From NCBI RefSeq assembly GCF_002355275.1, contig NZ_CP023449.1:3078001-3142000 (forward strand): a stretch of 64,000 nt of DNA, in the 5' to 3' direction. Below are positions 54,512-63,518 of this stretch, in pieces. The position numbers and the translations under genes were made by a program. The stretch is from Rhizorhabdus dicambivorans. GTDB taxonomy: Bacteria > Pseudomonadota > Alphaproteobacteria > Sphingomonadales > Sphingomonadaceae. The notes below the pieces were generated by a model that did no database searches, was not told the DNA's origin, and saw nothing but the letters and a program-made list of their open reading frames with translations. Position 1 is the first letter of the stretch, and each line of letters starts with the position of its first letter.

Positions 54512-56668
54512 TTAGAAGAAGGATTGCCCATGGGCCGCATTCAGACCGCCGCGCTGGACTTCTCCTTGGCGCATACGTTGCTTGTCGAGACCATCCCTAA
54601 TCCGACGTTGTATCTGCCTTTCAGGGAGGGAGCCGCATGCGGCCCGAATGTGTTCAGCAGCAGATATCAATTCGGTCGATACACCTTCAAACATCGTCGC
54701 TTGGAAGATTCTCATGTATCCATCCGCTGCCGAGACTTGGTCTCGACGAGGACCGAAATGAAGCGACCGAAGCAAAAAATCAATTGAGATAACCGGGCTA
54801 TGGCCTATCTTTTTCTTGGCCTCGTTCGACAATTGGTCGAATAGATTCCAAGCTGCGCTATCCAGACTTACAATCCAGCTGCGGTAGCCTAGGGCGCTCT
54901 GCGCTCTTGTATTTTTTCTCTGGACAAGCACCGAGAGGTAGTTCTCAATATCGTGTTCGGCCAACCGGAAACTATTAATCGGTGAAGCGGAGTCAGCCCG
55001 ACGTCGCTCCTGCGCGTTATGCCAATATTCTTTCACCTCCTGTACGACATTCGCGTCGAGATCTTCAGTAGAAAGAGGCTCGGCCTCCCCGATCTTAGCA
55101 AGATCAGCGAAGAAATCTGCGAGGTCATCTACCGGGCGATGATCACCCATGAAATTCTCTAGCCAGCTGGAAAACTTATCCGGCCGCTTCCCAGCGAGAA
55201 TATACCGCTGATAGACGTAAGGAACTCTTCCTTCCCATTCTTGGCGCTTAGAGACATACATTCGGCAACGTGACAAATGCCTTTCCACTTCCTCCAATAT
55301 TCCGCGGGTTATAACAGCTGTTTGACCAGACCGACCGAGCTGGATCATCATATTGGTGAAGGGTCGTTCGTCGGCCGGGCATGCGTATTCGGCAATCAGC
55401 GGCAGCAGAACGGATGTATCTAACCAAAAGGTGGCATTTGAAAACAATTTTTTCGTGACCTTTTGGACATCTGGCACCTCTTCCAAAAAGGCAAAGAGCG
55501 TGTAGCCAGTGGAAAGAGCCCGGAAGAGTTCGGTCGTGTTCGCCGAGGGAGTAGCAAGTACGCTTAGCGTTACCCTGTACAGATAGTCGACCCAACTCTC
55601 CTTGGGCAGAGACACACCCTTCGGAGCAACCTCTAAGATTGCGTTCTTCAACTGATCATGGTGGAGTGGTATTTCCGCGTCGCTGGCAACGGATTGAGCA
55701 AACTCCTCGCCTAAGCGATACAAATAAACTTCGATGCCTCGCCGAACCAAGGCAGCGATCTGCTCGCATTTGGTGGAATCGCCCTTGTGATATTCCTCAC
55801 TAATGTCACTGATGTCACTGACAAAGGCGTCGCCGAGGAGTGCTAATCCAGCGAGGCGATCTTTGGTCCGTTCGGCCTCTTCGAAACTAAGGTGATACTG
55901 ATCATTCGGATGCCTCTTCAGGATCCTCTTACTCATCCGCTCAAGAGCGCCATCGATAAAGTGAGCTAGTTGCTGCGGGCTATGGCGCGGCAGAAATGCC
56001 TGGATCCGCCGATGAATCTCTCCTCGGGGTACCTTTTGCTTGTCGTCTGAACCTTGCAAGGCGGCGCGGACAAGCGACTCAAAGCATGCCTTTGTAAGAC
56101 CCTTTGCGGTGTCTTCATCGCGCGCCTGTAACTCGAGAAAGACCAGTGCTGTCTTTGCCTCTTGCCCAACTAGCGGTGAGCTGGCGTTGATCACACCGCG
56201 TTCAGCCAGAATCGGATCCACAACGGCGCGTGCAATCGCGGTTGCGGCATCCCGCCGCTGATCATCTAATTGCATTCGATCGAGGAACCAGCCCCGATCT
56301 CTGATGTCCAGACTGATGCCTTTTTCGCGGAGCCGCTTGGTTAATTCATCGCCCTGTGCTCCAATCTCCTGACTGCTAAGAAATACGAGTGCCGTGACAT
56401 CGGGGAATGTTTCGCCCAACCGATCCAATGTATCGCGAATCTTTGCCCGCCAATCCTTTTGAACGGAATATTGGACCATCACGCGAGGCGCCTCATCAAA
56501 GCTATATAGCTCTGCGTCTCGGCCCCCATCGCCACCGGCAGAAGCCATGGTTCGCAGCCCCGTGAATTCGGTTGCGAGAAAGGCGGAGCAGAGTTGCTCG
56601 AAGCGGTACCAGTCACCGCTGCGTAGCAGACTCAGCGCATAATCGAACCGTTCTCGAGAAATGCTCAT
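54512..56668 (-). CDS. Mrr-like endonuclease / PIN-domain fusion protein, candidate defence gene
   Basis: A 718-residue protein. The first 130 residues fit a restriction endonuclease (Mrr_cat) fold: FEQLCSAFLATEFTGLRTMA, then SAGGDGGRDAE with D47 and D51, and VMVQYSVQKDW where Q66-x-S68 stands at the usual E/Q-x-K position and K71 is nearby. A long helical centre follows. Residues about 413-610 look like a PIN nuclease: FWLDTSVLLPL (D417), ILEEVERH (E460), AEHDIENYL (D573) and IVSLDSAAW (D603). The start has GGAGGGTGTGAGCG. The gene is visibly less GC-rich than its neighbours and lies alone between two recombinase modules. A nucleic-acid-targeting defence role is inferred. Confidence 0.75.
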   Translation of the reverse strand: MSISRERFDYALSLLRSGDWYRFEQLCSAFLATEFTGLRTMASAGGDGGRDAELYSFDEAPRVMVQYSVQKDWRAKIRDTLDRLGETFPDVTALVFLSSQEIGAQGDELTKRLREKGISLDIRDRGWFLDRMQLDDQRRDAATAIARAVVDPILAERGVINASSPLVGQEAKTALVFLELQARDEDTAKGLTKACFESLVRAALQGSDDKQKVPRGEIHRRIQAFLPRHSPQQLAHFIDGALERMSKRILKRHPNDQYHLSFEEAERTKDRLAGLALLGDAFVSDISDISEEYHKGDSTKCEQIAALVRRGIEVYLYRLGEEFAQSVASDAEIPLHHDQLKNAILEVAPKGVSLPKESWVDYLYRVTLSVLATPSANTTELFRALSTGYTLFAFLEEVPDVQKVTKKLFSNATFWLDTSVLLPLIAEYACPADERPFTNMMIQLGRSGQTAVITRGILEEVERHLSRCRMYVSKRQEWEGRVPYVYQRYILAGKRPDKFSSWLENFMGDHRPVDDLADFFADLAKIGEAEPLSTEDLDANVVQEVKEYWHNAQERRRADSASPINSFRLAEHDIENYLSVLVQRKNTRAQSALGYRSWIVSLDSAAWNLFDQLSNEAKKKIGHSPVISIDFLLRSLHFGPRRDQVSAADGYMRIFQATMFEGVSTELISAAEHIRAACGSLPERQIQRRIRDGLDKQRMRQGEVQRGGLNAAHGQSFF

Positions 56669-56857
56669 TCGCTCACACCCTCCGTCCTTGGTAGTTTAGC
56701 GACACGAGACGGGAGCCGCTAGCTGCGACTGCAATCGCCAAGGCGCACCTTAACCACGTCCGGAATGGGGAAGCTAATCGTGAGAGGGGGCAGAGATTGA
56801 GGCGCGAAACTGACGTATCAGTTGCACACGCTCGCCCGACACCACACATGCAGCGCG

Positions 56858-57010
56858 ATGACAAGAGACGACACTGGCACCAAAATCGCCCACGTAGTGC
56901 AGCATGTGCCCGAATGGCTGCGACAAGATCTCATTTCGAAGGATCCGGCCGTCCGCAGCCGAGCCGAGGAAACCTTGGTCGCGATGATCACCGCTGCTCT
57001 GAAAGAATGA
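56858..57010 (+). CDS. Small sphingomonad-type protein (DUF6771-like)
   Basis: A 50-residue protein from ATG 56858: TKIAHVVQHVPEWLRQDLIS and KDPAVRSRAEETLVAMITAA. The PEWLRxDL and RAEETLxAMI pattern is that of a small family common in sphingomonads, recalled as DUF6771. It precedes the DUF3489/DUF2924/recombinase set. Function is unknown. Confidence 0.6.
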   Translation: MTRDDTGTKIAHVVQHVPEWLRQDLISKDPAVRSRAEETLVAMITAALKE

Positions 57011-57109
57011 GAAGTCGAGCTTTCCCAATGCACTATCCGCTCGACTGTTGGTCGAAACGGAGCATTGGTCGTCTTGTGAGTCGCGGACGCCGATAGCCCG
57101 CGACGCTAA

Positions 57110-57131
57110 CCCGGCAGGCTAGTCCGCCGGG
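57110..57131. other. Hairpin ahead of the DUF3489 gene
   Basis: CCCGGC (57110-57115) and GCCGGG (57126-57131) pair around a 10-base loop, in the leader of the recombinase operon. It has a short CTT after it and could be a terminator or leader structure. Confidence 0.35.
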
Positions 57132-57184
57132 CTTCAGGTGGTGGAAGCGGCGCTGGTGCCGCTCCTTGAAAAAGGAACCACCCC

Positions 57185-57763
57185 ATGGCCCTCAAGCCCG
57201 ATCTCGAAGACCTGCAGCTCATCCTGCTGACCTCCGCCGCAAAGACCGAAGGCGGGTCCATCCTGCCGGCACCGGCGCATATTGCCCAGTACGACATCCA
57301 TGTCCGGGAGGCGGTTAGCCTCCTCGTTGATCGCGGACTCGCCGACGAGGTCAATGTCGACGAGCCGGAGATGAGCTATCGCGCCGACGATGAGAATATG
57401 TTCGGCGCCACCATCAACGACGCTGGTCGCGATACCGCCGAGATCAGCGGCCCCGCACCCGATCATCCCGAGATGAAGCCATCCCGCCCCGGCCGCAAGC
57501 CGGTGAAGAAGGCCGCCGCCAAGGCACTTCCTCCCTCTCCTGCCGCCACCTCGGTCCCAAAAGAGCCCGGCGGCAAGCAGGCCAAGGTCATCCAAATGCT
57601 CAACCGCAAGTCGGGCGCATCGCTCGATCAGATCGTGGAAGCAACCGGCTGGCTCGCGCACTCGGCGCGCGCGGTGCTGAGCGGCCTGCGCAAGAAGGGC
57701 TATAAGGTCGACCGCGCGACGACGCCGAAGGGCAGCGTCTACCGCATCACGAAAGCCGACTGA
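57185..57763 (+). CDS. DUF3489 domain protein
   Basis: A 192-residue protein. The N-terminal half (LEDLQLILLTSAAKTEGGSI, HVREAVSLLVDRGLADE) is followed by a Pro/Lys linker and a C-terminal winged-helix-like region (GGKQAKVIQMLNRKSGASLD, RAVLSGLRKKGYKVDR), which is DUF3489. It is in an operon with DUF2924 and the recombinase, an arrangement typical of alphaproteobacterial mobile elements. The C-terminal part probably binds DNA. AAAAAGGAA precedes the start. Confidence 0.8.
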   Translation: MALKPDLEDLQLILLTSAAKTEGGSILPAPAHIAQYDIHVREAVSLLVDRGLADEVNVDEPEMSYRADDENMFGATINDAGRDTAEISGPAPDHPEMKPSRPGRKPVKKAAAKALPPSPAATSVPKEPGGKQAKVIQMLNRKSGASLDQIVEATGWLAHSARAVLSGLRKKGYKVDRATTPKGSVYRITKAD

Positions 57764-58215
57764 TGAGCAATAAGCTCGACCAGCGTCTGGCTGCGCTGGC
57801 GACGATGTCGCCGGCGCAGCTCCGTGAGGAATGGCTATCCACCTTCGACGAAGAGGCACCCGATGTACCGCCCTCGCTGCTCTGCAGGGTCTTGGCCTAT
57901 CGGCTGCAGGAAGAATCTCTCGGCGGCCTTTCCGTGCAGGCCCAGCGCATGCTCGTCATTGTCGCCGACGGGGTGACGCCGCTTCCCGAACCCGAGATCC
58001 GGCTGAAACCGGGGTCCCGCCTGCTGCGCGAGTGGAACGGCAAACTTCATACAGTCATGGTCGATGAGGATGGCTTCGACTTCAACGGCCAGCGTTTTGC
58101 GTCGCTGTCCCATGTCGCGCGCGAAATCACGGGCGCTCATTGGTCGGGTCCGCGGTTCTTCGGCCTGAAACGAAGACAGCCGCCTCCGTCGAGAGGAGCA
58201 GCGGCTCGTGGCTAA
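57763..58215 (+). CDS. DUF2924 domain protein
   Basis: A 150-residue DUF2924 protein: LAALATMSPAQLREEWLSTF, PSLLCRVLAYRLQEESLGGL, then RLKPGSRLLREWNGKLHTVM and ASLSHVAREITGAHWSGPRF FGL, the standard end. Start and stop overlap the neighbours by one and eight bases. The family is found almost only beside serine recombinases and is probably a helper or regulator. Confidence 0.88.
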   Translation: MSNKLDQRLAALATMSPAQLREEWLSTFDEEAPDVPPSLLCRVLAYRLQEESLGGLSVQAQRMLVIVADGVTPLPEPEIRLKPGSRLLREWNGKLHTVMVDEDGFDFNGQRFASLSHVAREITGAHWSGPRFFGLKRRQPPPSRGAAARG

Positions 58216-59875
58216 GCGCGGACCAAAGACGTTGAAGACGGCAGGCCCGACGGGAACCCGACAGGTCCGATGCGCGGTCTATACGCGCAAGTCCACCGAC
58301 GAGGGCCTCGATCAGGCCTTCAACAGCCTCGATGCCCAGCGCGAGGCCTGCGCCGCCTATATCGCCAGTCAGGTCCATGAGGGATGGCAGCTTGATCCCA
58401 CTCTCTATGATGATGGCGGCTATTCCGGCGGAACTATGGAACGCCCTGCCCTGAAGCGCCTGTTGGCCGACGTCGAGAGCGGTCGGATTCAGGTCATCGT
58501 CATCTACAAGGTCGACCGCCTGACCCGCGCCCTGTCGGACTTCGCTCGCATCGTCGAGGTTCTCGATCGCCAAGGCGCCAGCTTCGTCTCGGTGACCCAG
58601 GCCTTCAACACCACGACCAGCATGGGAAGGCTGACCCTTAACGTCCTTCTCTCCTTCGCCCAGTTCGAGCGCGAGGTCACCGGCGAGCGCATCCGCGACA
58701 AGATCGCGGCCTCGAAGAGGAAGGGCATGTGGATGGGTGGCCCCATCCCGATGGGCTATGATCTGGCTGACCGGAAGCTCCTCATCAACGAACAAGAGGC
58801 CGAGACCATCCGATACATGTTCACCCGGCATATCGAGTTGGGCTCGGTCCGCGATCTGGCGGAAGATCTCGAGGCGGAGGGCATCCGATCAAAGCTACGG
58901 ACGATGAAAGACGGCCGGGTCACGGGCGGCAACTTCTACTCCGATGGTGCCCTTGCCTATCTCCTTCGCAACGTTCTCTACATCGGCAAAATTCGCCATG
59001 GCGACCAAGTCTTCGATGGCGAGCATGAACCGATCATCTCACAGGAGCTCTGGGACGCTAATCAGCTACTTTTCAACAAAGCCGCCAACCAGCCTCGCAC
59101 CCGTAAGAGCCTCCCGAGCCCGCTCAAGGGCTTTCTTGGAGATGGCGTCGGTCGACCGATGCGGCCCGCCCATGGAAACAAGGGCAACCGCCGCTATCGC
59201 TATTATGTGTCGCAGGCCTCGACAGATAATGCCGAAGCCGCGTGGCGCATACCCGCGCCTGACCTTGAAGAGATGGTTCGGCGCGCTCTGTCCAGCTTCC
59301 TGCAGGACCCGCTAAGGCTATCAGCCACTCTGGGATCTGGTTTCAAATCTTACGAAGGGCTCGAGCAAACTTGCGCGAAGCTGGTAGATATGCTCGCCAG
59401 CGCGGGATCGTTCAGCCGACTGCTCTATGGGCTGGGCATACGCATCAATCTGCGGCTTGAGGCCATCTCCATCCTGATCGATGCTGGGAAGCTGATCGAG
59501 ATGCTCGGTTGCGCCGGGCTGCCGTCTTCGGATGATCCCATCGAGATCGAGATCGACGTTCAGATGCGGCGGCGCGGGCATGAGCTGAAGCTGATATATG
59601 CCGCGCCCGAAGCAAGGCCGGCGATGCGCGATGATCGACTCATCCAGTTGCTCGGTCAGGGACGGATCGCCTATCGGCAGCTTCAGTCAGAAACGATGGC
59701 CGGCACGGCGAGATCGCATGCCGTAAGACTAGCTCGGCTCAACTTCCTGGCACCCGACATCGTCACCGCCATCCTGGAGGGGCGGCAGCCCGTCGAACTC
59801 ACCACGCGCGCACTGCTGCGCGGTGAGCTTCCTATCGAATGGAGCGAACAACGAAGGTCTCTCGGCTTCGACTGA
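58208..59875 (+). CDS. Large serine recombinase
   Basis: A 555-residue intact recombinase. The resolvase domain has CAVYTRKSTDEGLDQAFNSL with the active serine, DDGGYSGGTMERPALKRLLA and VIYKVDRLTRALSDF with catalytic arginines, and it is followed by a recombinase domain (GSVRDLAEDLEAEGIRSKLR) and a zinc-ribbon region that is weak. It overlaps the DUF2924 gene by eight bases. It would integrate and excise the element; its attachment sites are not identified. It is not closely similar to the decayed recombinase at 51879-53346. Confidence 0.92.
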   Translation: MAKRGPKTLKTAGPTGTRQVRCAVYTRKSTDEGLDQAFNSLDAQREACAAYIASQVHEGWQLDPTLYDDGGYSGGTMERPALKRLLADVESGRIQVIVIYKVDRLTRALSDFARIVEVLDRQGASFVSVTQAFNTTTSMGRLTLNVLLSFAQFEREVTGERIRDKIAASKRKGMWMGGPIPMGYDLADRKLLINEQEAETIRYMFTRHIELGSVRDLAEDLEAEGIRSKLRTMKDGRVTGGNFYSDGALAYLLRNVLYIGKIRHGDQVFDGEHEPIISQELWDANQLLFNKAANQPRTRKSLPSPLKGFLGDGVGRPMRPAHGNKGNRRYRYYVSQASTDNAEAAWRIPAPDLEEMVRRALSSFLQDPLRLSATLGSGFKSYEGLEQTCAKLVDMLASAGSFSRLLYGLGIRINLRLEAISILIDAGKLIEMLGCAGLPSSDDPIEIEIDVQMRRRGHELKLIYAAPEARPAMRDDRLIQLLGQGRIAYRQLQSETMAGTARSHAVRLARLNFLAPDIVTAILEGRQPVELTTRALLRGELPIEWSEQRRSLGFD

Positions 59876-59897
59876 GGGCATCGATTTTCGATGTCGG

Positions 59898-59923
59898 GGC
59901 GCGCTTCGGGCGCGCCTTTTTTT
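59898..59923 (+). terminator. Rho-independent terminator of the recombinase operon
   Basis: GGCGCGC and GCGCGCC pair around TTCGG and are followed by seven T, directly after the recombinase gene. Confidence 0.88.
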
Positions 59924-60112
59924 GGCCAACACCAATCTCAGGACACGCTTTCGGCCTTTGGAGACCGAGGCGGAATTTCCGGAGAAAAGCCGGAAAGCGG
60001 GCCAGTCTCTGTCCTGACTTTTCAAGTCGAACTGGAAAAATACCACGGAAGTGCGGGCTTTTTGCGGAGGCCCACGCCGGGGTCTCTCAAAACCCCACTA
60101 CCAGAATGTGAA

Positions 60113-60187
<75 letters not shown>

Positions 60188-60314
60188 ACTGCCAGCGGTT
60201 CCGCGGGCATGCCGGAGGGGTGTCCCCCGGCGGTGTGGCGGGCCTATGGACAATCGATCGCCTCGCGTCAAGGCGGCTTGCCCATTGTTATTCGATAAGA
60301 TTATCGATTGCGCG

Positions 60315-60455
60315 ATGAAGAAGCCCGATCCCACGCCGAAAGACGAGCGCGCCGAGCGGCTGGCGCAGGCGCTGCGTGCCAATCTCCTCCGCAGGAAGGC
60401 GCAGGCGCGGGCGCTGGACGACGGTTCCGCCCAGCCGCCCAGGGACGATCAATAG
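60315..60455 (+). CDS. Small conserved charged protein
   Basis: A 46-residue protein (KKPDPTPKDERAERLAQALR, ANLLRRKAQARALD), rich in Arg and Ala, that resembles a short protein seen across sphingomonads. Its end overlaps the end of the CAP-domain gene by seven bases. ATG 60315 is preferred over 60246. Function is unknown. Confidence 0.65.
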   Translation: MKKPDPTPKDERAERLAQALRANLLRRKAQARALDDGSAQPPRDDQ

Positions 60456-60991
60456 GGTTTTTCCCCGATCACATTGCCGCCTTCCAGATAGCGGCAGACC
60501 AGCACCTCATCCGCCTCGCTGCTGGCGATCGCGCAGCCGACCTCGGTGGTCGATCGCCAGACGAGCTGGGTATAATGGCCCACGTCGCGCCACTGGCCGG
60601 TGGTGCTGTTGCGCGGAAACGGAGCGTTGACGAAGATCTTCCGCTCGTCGACCCACAGGTTCACCATCTGCTCGGGCGTGTAATAGCCCTTGGTGCCGCG
60701 CCAGAGATTCTCGCCTTCCTCGCCATCGGTCGGGTCCGCATAATCGGCGGTGTCGCTATGTTCGAGCCCGTCGATCAGGGCGAGCTGGCGCGCCCATTCG
60801 AGCGACTGGCGGGCCAGCTTGTCGCTCCATCTGAGCGGCGGGATGCCGAGCCGGATCCGTTCGGCGTTGTGGGCCGCCAGCAGACGCTGATCGACGTCGG
60901 CCGCAGTCCATAGCGGAGCAGCTCCGCCCAGCACCAGCCAAGCCGCCGGGGCCAGCAGAAGGCGCCCCGCAATTCCGCGCCACGGCTTCAT
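60449..60991 (-). CDS. CAP-domain secreted protein
   Basis: A 180-residue protein with a signal peptide (LLLAPAAWLVLGGAAP) and a CAP/SCP domain: LAAHNAERIRLGIPPLRWSD, GENLWRG and the signature GHYTQLVWRSTTEVGCA. The usual histidines and glutamate of the cavity are present. These are exported proteins of mostly unknown role, some with lipid or peptide binding. Confidence 0.88.
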   Translation of the reverse strand: MKPWRGIAGRLLLAPAAWLVLGGAAPLWTAADVDQRLLAAHNAERIRLGIPPLRWSDKLARQSLEWARQLALIDGLEHSDTADYADPTDGEEGENLWRGTKGYYTPEQMVNLWVDERKIFVNAPFPRNSTTGQWRDVGHYTQLVWRSTTEVGCAIASSEADEVLVCRYLEGGNVIGEKPY

Positions 60992-61075
60992 CGCGCGTCA
61001 GCCACTCCCATGCTCCGCAACCCACGCACACCCATTGGGCCAGGCATCGACTCACCCCGATCCGGCGGCTGATGA

Positions 61076-62881
61076 TTATGCCTGTGCCGGAGCGCTTTCA
61101 AGCAGCGGCGCCGTCGCCGTGGCGAGCCAGGCGGCCGCCTGGCCATCCAGTTGCGGCCCGACGATGGCGCGCACCCGGACATGATAGGCGTCGATCCAGG
61201 CAAGCTCGCCCGCATCGAGCAGCGAGACGTCGATCAGGGAGCGGTCATAGGGCGCAAAGGTCAACGTTTCGAAGCCCAGCATCTCCTTCTCCGCGCCCTC
61301 GATCGGATGGTCGACGGTCAGGATCAGATTCTCGATCCGGATCCCATATTCGCCGGTCTTGTAATAGCCGGGCTCGTTCGAGAGGATCATGCCCGGCTGG
61401 AGCGGCTCGTCCCCTCCACCGAAGGTGGCGATGCGCTGCGGCCCCTCGTGCACCGACAAATAGGCGCCGACGCCATGGCCGGTGCCATGGGCATAATCGA
61501 GCCCTACCGCCCAGAGATATTGGCGCGCCAGTATGTCGAGCTGGCCCCCGCGCGTCCCCTTGGGGAACACCGCCCGGGCAATCGCGACATGGCCCTTGAG
61601 GACGCGGGTATAGCGGTCGCGCATCTCGGCGGTGGGTGTGCCGATCGCGACGGTGCGGGTCACGTCGGTGGTGCCGTCCTGATATTGCCCGCCCGAATCG
61701 ACGAGATAGAGCGAATTGGGCTCCAGCCGGCGGTTGGTCTCCTCGCTGGCCCGATAGTGGACCACGGCGCCGTTCGGCCCCGCGCCGGAGATTGTGTCGA
61801 ACGAAAGATCCTTGAGCAGGCCGGTTTCGGCGCGGAAGGCCTGGAGCCTGTCCGATGCGGTCAGTTCGTCGATCCGCCCGTCCCGTGCCTCGACCGACAG
61901 CCAGTGGAGGAAACGGCTGAGCGCGGCGCCATCACGTGCCTGGGCGGCGCGGTGCCCGGCCATCTCGACATCGTTCTTGATCGCCTTGGGCAGCACGACG
62001 GGATCGCGCTCCTCGATCAGGGTCGCGCCGCCGGCCTGGAGCGCCTCGAAGATCGCGGCCACAGCGCGCTCGGGATCGACGGCGACGGTCTTGCCTTCCA
62101 TCCGCTTCAGAGCCGGCTCGAAATCCCTGCGATCATGGACGCGGACCCCGTTGCCGAGATGCTGGGCGACATGCTCGTCGATCTTGTCGGGCGCGACATA
62201 GAGATCGGCGGTCGCATCGGCGTGGACGATGGCATAGGCAAGCGCGACCGGCGTGCGATCGACATCCTTGCCCCGCACGTTGAACGCCCAGGCGATGGAG
62301 TCGAGCGCGGAGAGCACGGCGGCATCGGCCTTCTTGGCCGTCAGCCAGTCGGCCACGTCGGCCCGCTTGGCGGCCGAGCTCTTGCCAGTCAGTTCGTCGG
62401 GCTGCACCACCAGCCGCGCCGCCGAGGGCGCCGGCCGGTCGGGCCAGACGGTGTCGACGGGATTGGTGTCCACCGCGACGAGTTCGGCGCCCTTCGAGGC
62501 GAGCGCCTTCTGGGCGGCCGTCACCCAGCCCTTGGTGTGGAGCCAGGGATCATAGCCGATCCGGCCGCCATCGGGCGCATGCTGCTCCAGCCATTGCGCG
62601 GTGCTCGTCTGCGGCACCGACTGATAGCTCCAATGCTTGGCCGAGACCTGTTCGCGCACCTGCAGCGTATAGCGGCCGTCGACGAAGATCGCCGCTTCGG
62701 CCGGCAGCACCACCGCCGAGCCGGCCGAGCCCTGGAAACCGGTCAGCCAGGCGAGCCTCTGCGCGTAGGCGCCGACATATTCGCTCATATGCTCGTCGGT
62801 CAGCGGCACAACGAAACCGTCGAGCTTGCGGCGGGCCAGTTCCTCGCGGAGCGCCTTCAGCCGGTCGTCATAGGTGGACAT
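61076..62881 (-). CDS. pepP: Aminopeptidase P family metallopeptidase (M24B)
   Basis: A 601-residue enzyme with two N-terminal creatinase-like domains and a C-terminal pita-bread peptidase. The five metal ligands are visible: two aspartates in LVDSGGQYQDGTTDVTRTVA, the histidine in GTGHGVGAYLSVHEGPQ, and glutamates in ILSNEPGYYKTGEYGIRIEN. It removes an N-terminal residue before proline. The length and domain set are those of the long, eukaryote-like form common in alphaproteobacteria. Confidence 0.9.
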   Translation of the reverse strand: MSTYDDRLKALREELARRKLDGFVVPLTDEHMSEYVGAYAQRLAWLTGFQGSAGSAVVLPAEAAIFVDGRYTLQVREQVSAKHWSYQSVPQTSTAQWLEQHAPDGGRIGYDPWLHTKGWVTAAQKALASKGAELVAVDTNPVDTVWPDRPAPSAARLVVQPDELTGKSSAAKRADVADWLTAKKADAAVLSALDSIAWAFNVRGKDVDRTPVALAYAIVHADATADLYVAPDKIDEHVAQHLGNGVRVHDRRDFEPALKRMEGKTVAVDPERAVAAIFEALQAGGATLIEERDPVVLPKAIKNDVEMAGHRAAQARDGAALSRFLHWLSVEARDGRIDELTASDRLQAFRAETGLLKDLSFDTISGAGPNGAVVHYRASEETNRRLEPNSLYLVDSGGQYQDGTTDVTRTVAIGTPTAEMRDRYTRVLKGHVAIARAVFPKGTRGGQLDILARQYLWAVGLDYAHGTGHGVGAYLSVHEGPQRIATFGGGDEPLQPGMILSNEPGYYKTGEYGIRIENLILTVDHPIEGAEKEMLGFETLTFAPYDRSLIDVSLLDAGELAWIDAYHVRVRAIVGPQLDGQAAAWLATATAPLLESAPAQA

Positions 62882-62978
62882 GGGAACGGAACCTCGATCA
62901 GGGATATGGACCGAAGATAGGCGCGCGGAGAGAGCCGGGCAACGGGCCGTCTTTCGTCGCCCCGTGCTTCACCGGGGC

Positions 62979-63518
62979 CTATCGGCTCTCCGCCACCGCC
63001 CGCTTGTGCCGGCGCCCCTCCTCGACATAGCCGGCGACACCCTTCTGGTTGCCGGCCATCTCCTCGGACGAAAGGTCGCGCATATATTTGGCGGGGCGGC
63101 CACTCCACAGCTGGCCGCTCGGGATGCGCTTGCCGGGGGTCAGCATCGCGCCCGCCGCCAGCATGCCGTCGGATTCGATCACGCAGCCGTCCATCACGAT
63201 CGCGCCGAAGCCGACAAAGGCACGGTCGTGCAAGGTGCAGCCATGGACCATGGCGAGATGGCCGATCAGCACATCCTCGCCGATCACCGTATCATATCGG
63301 CCGCCGGTGATATGGATGACACTGCCGTCCTGGACATTGGTGCGCGCGCCGATCCGGATCGAGCCGATATCGCCACGGATCACGGCATTGTACCAGATGC
63401 TCGCTCCCGCGCCGATCTGCACATTGCCGATCACCCGCGCGCCGGGGGCGACGAAGGCTTCCGGGTCGATGGCCGGGGTGATGCCTTCATAGGTCAGGAT
63501 GGTGGTGCCGTCGCTCAT
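62979..63518 (-). CDS. Gamma-carbonic anhydrase-like hexapeptide-repeat protein
   Basis: A 179-residue left-handed beta-helix protein. Repeats run through VIGNVQIGAGASIWYNAVIR, GDIGSIRIGARTNVQDGSVI and HITGGRYDTVIGEDVLIGHL. Histidines in SVIHIT, IGHLAMVHG fit the zinc site of the gamma-carbonic anhydrase group (PaaY/YrdA/CaiE-like). ATG 63518 overlaps the acetyltransferase stop by four bases; a longer frame is rejected. Activity is uncertain, as many members are inactive. Confidence 0.9.
   Translation of the reverse strand: MSDGTTILTYEGITPAIDPEAFVAPGARVIGNVQIGAGASIWYNAVIRGDIGSIRIGARTNVQDGSVIHITGGRYDTVIGEDVLIGHLAMVHGCTLHDRAFVGFGAIVMDGCVIESDGMLAAGAMLTPGKRIPSGQLWSGRPAKYMRDLSSEEMAGNQKGVAGYVEEGRRHKRAVAESR

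Larger units (their letters stand above)
51879..59875. mobile_element. Island with two serine-recombinase modules
   Basis: This region has a different gene content from both sides: a broken serine recombinase with DUF2513, small proteins, a large putative nuclease with less GC-rich DNA, and an intact recombinase module. It ends near a tRNA-Thr gene (60113-60187). Exact ends and attachment sites were not found. Confidence 0.55.

Noticed and set aside
61151-62920. 589-codon open frame opposite the aminopeptidase P gene
   Set aside because: The minus-strand frame has all five metal ligands of M24 enzymes; the plus frame has no family features.
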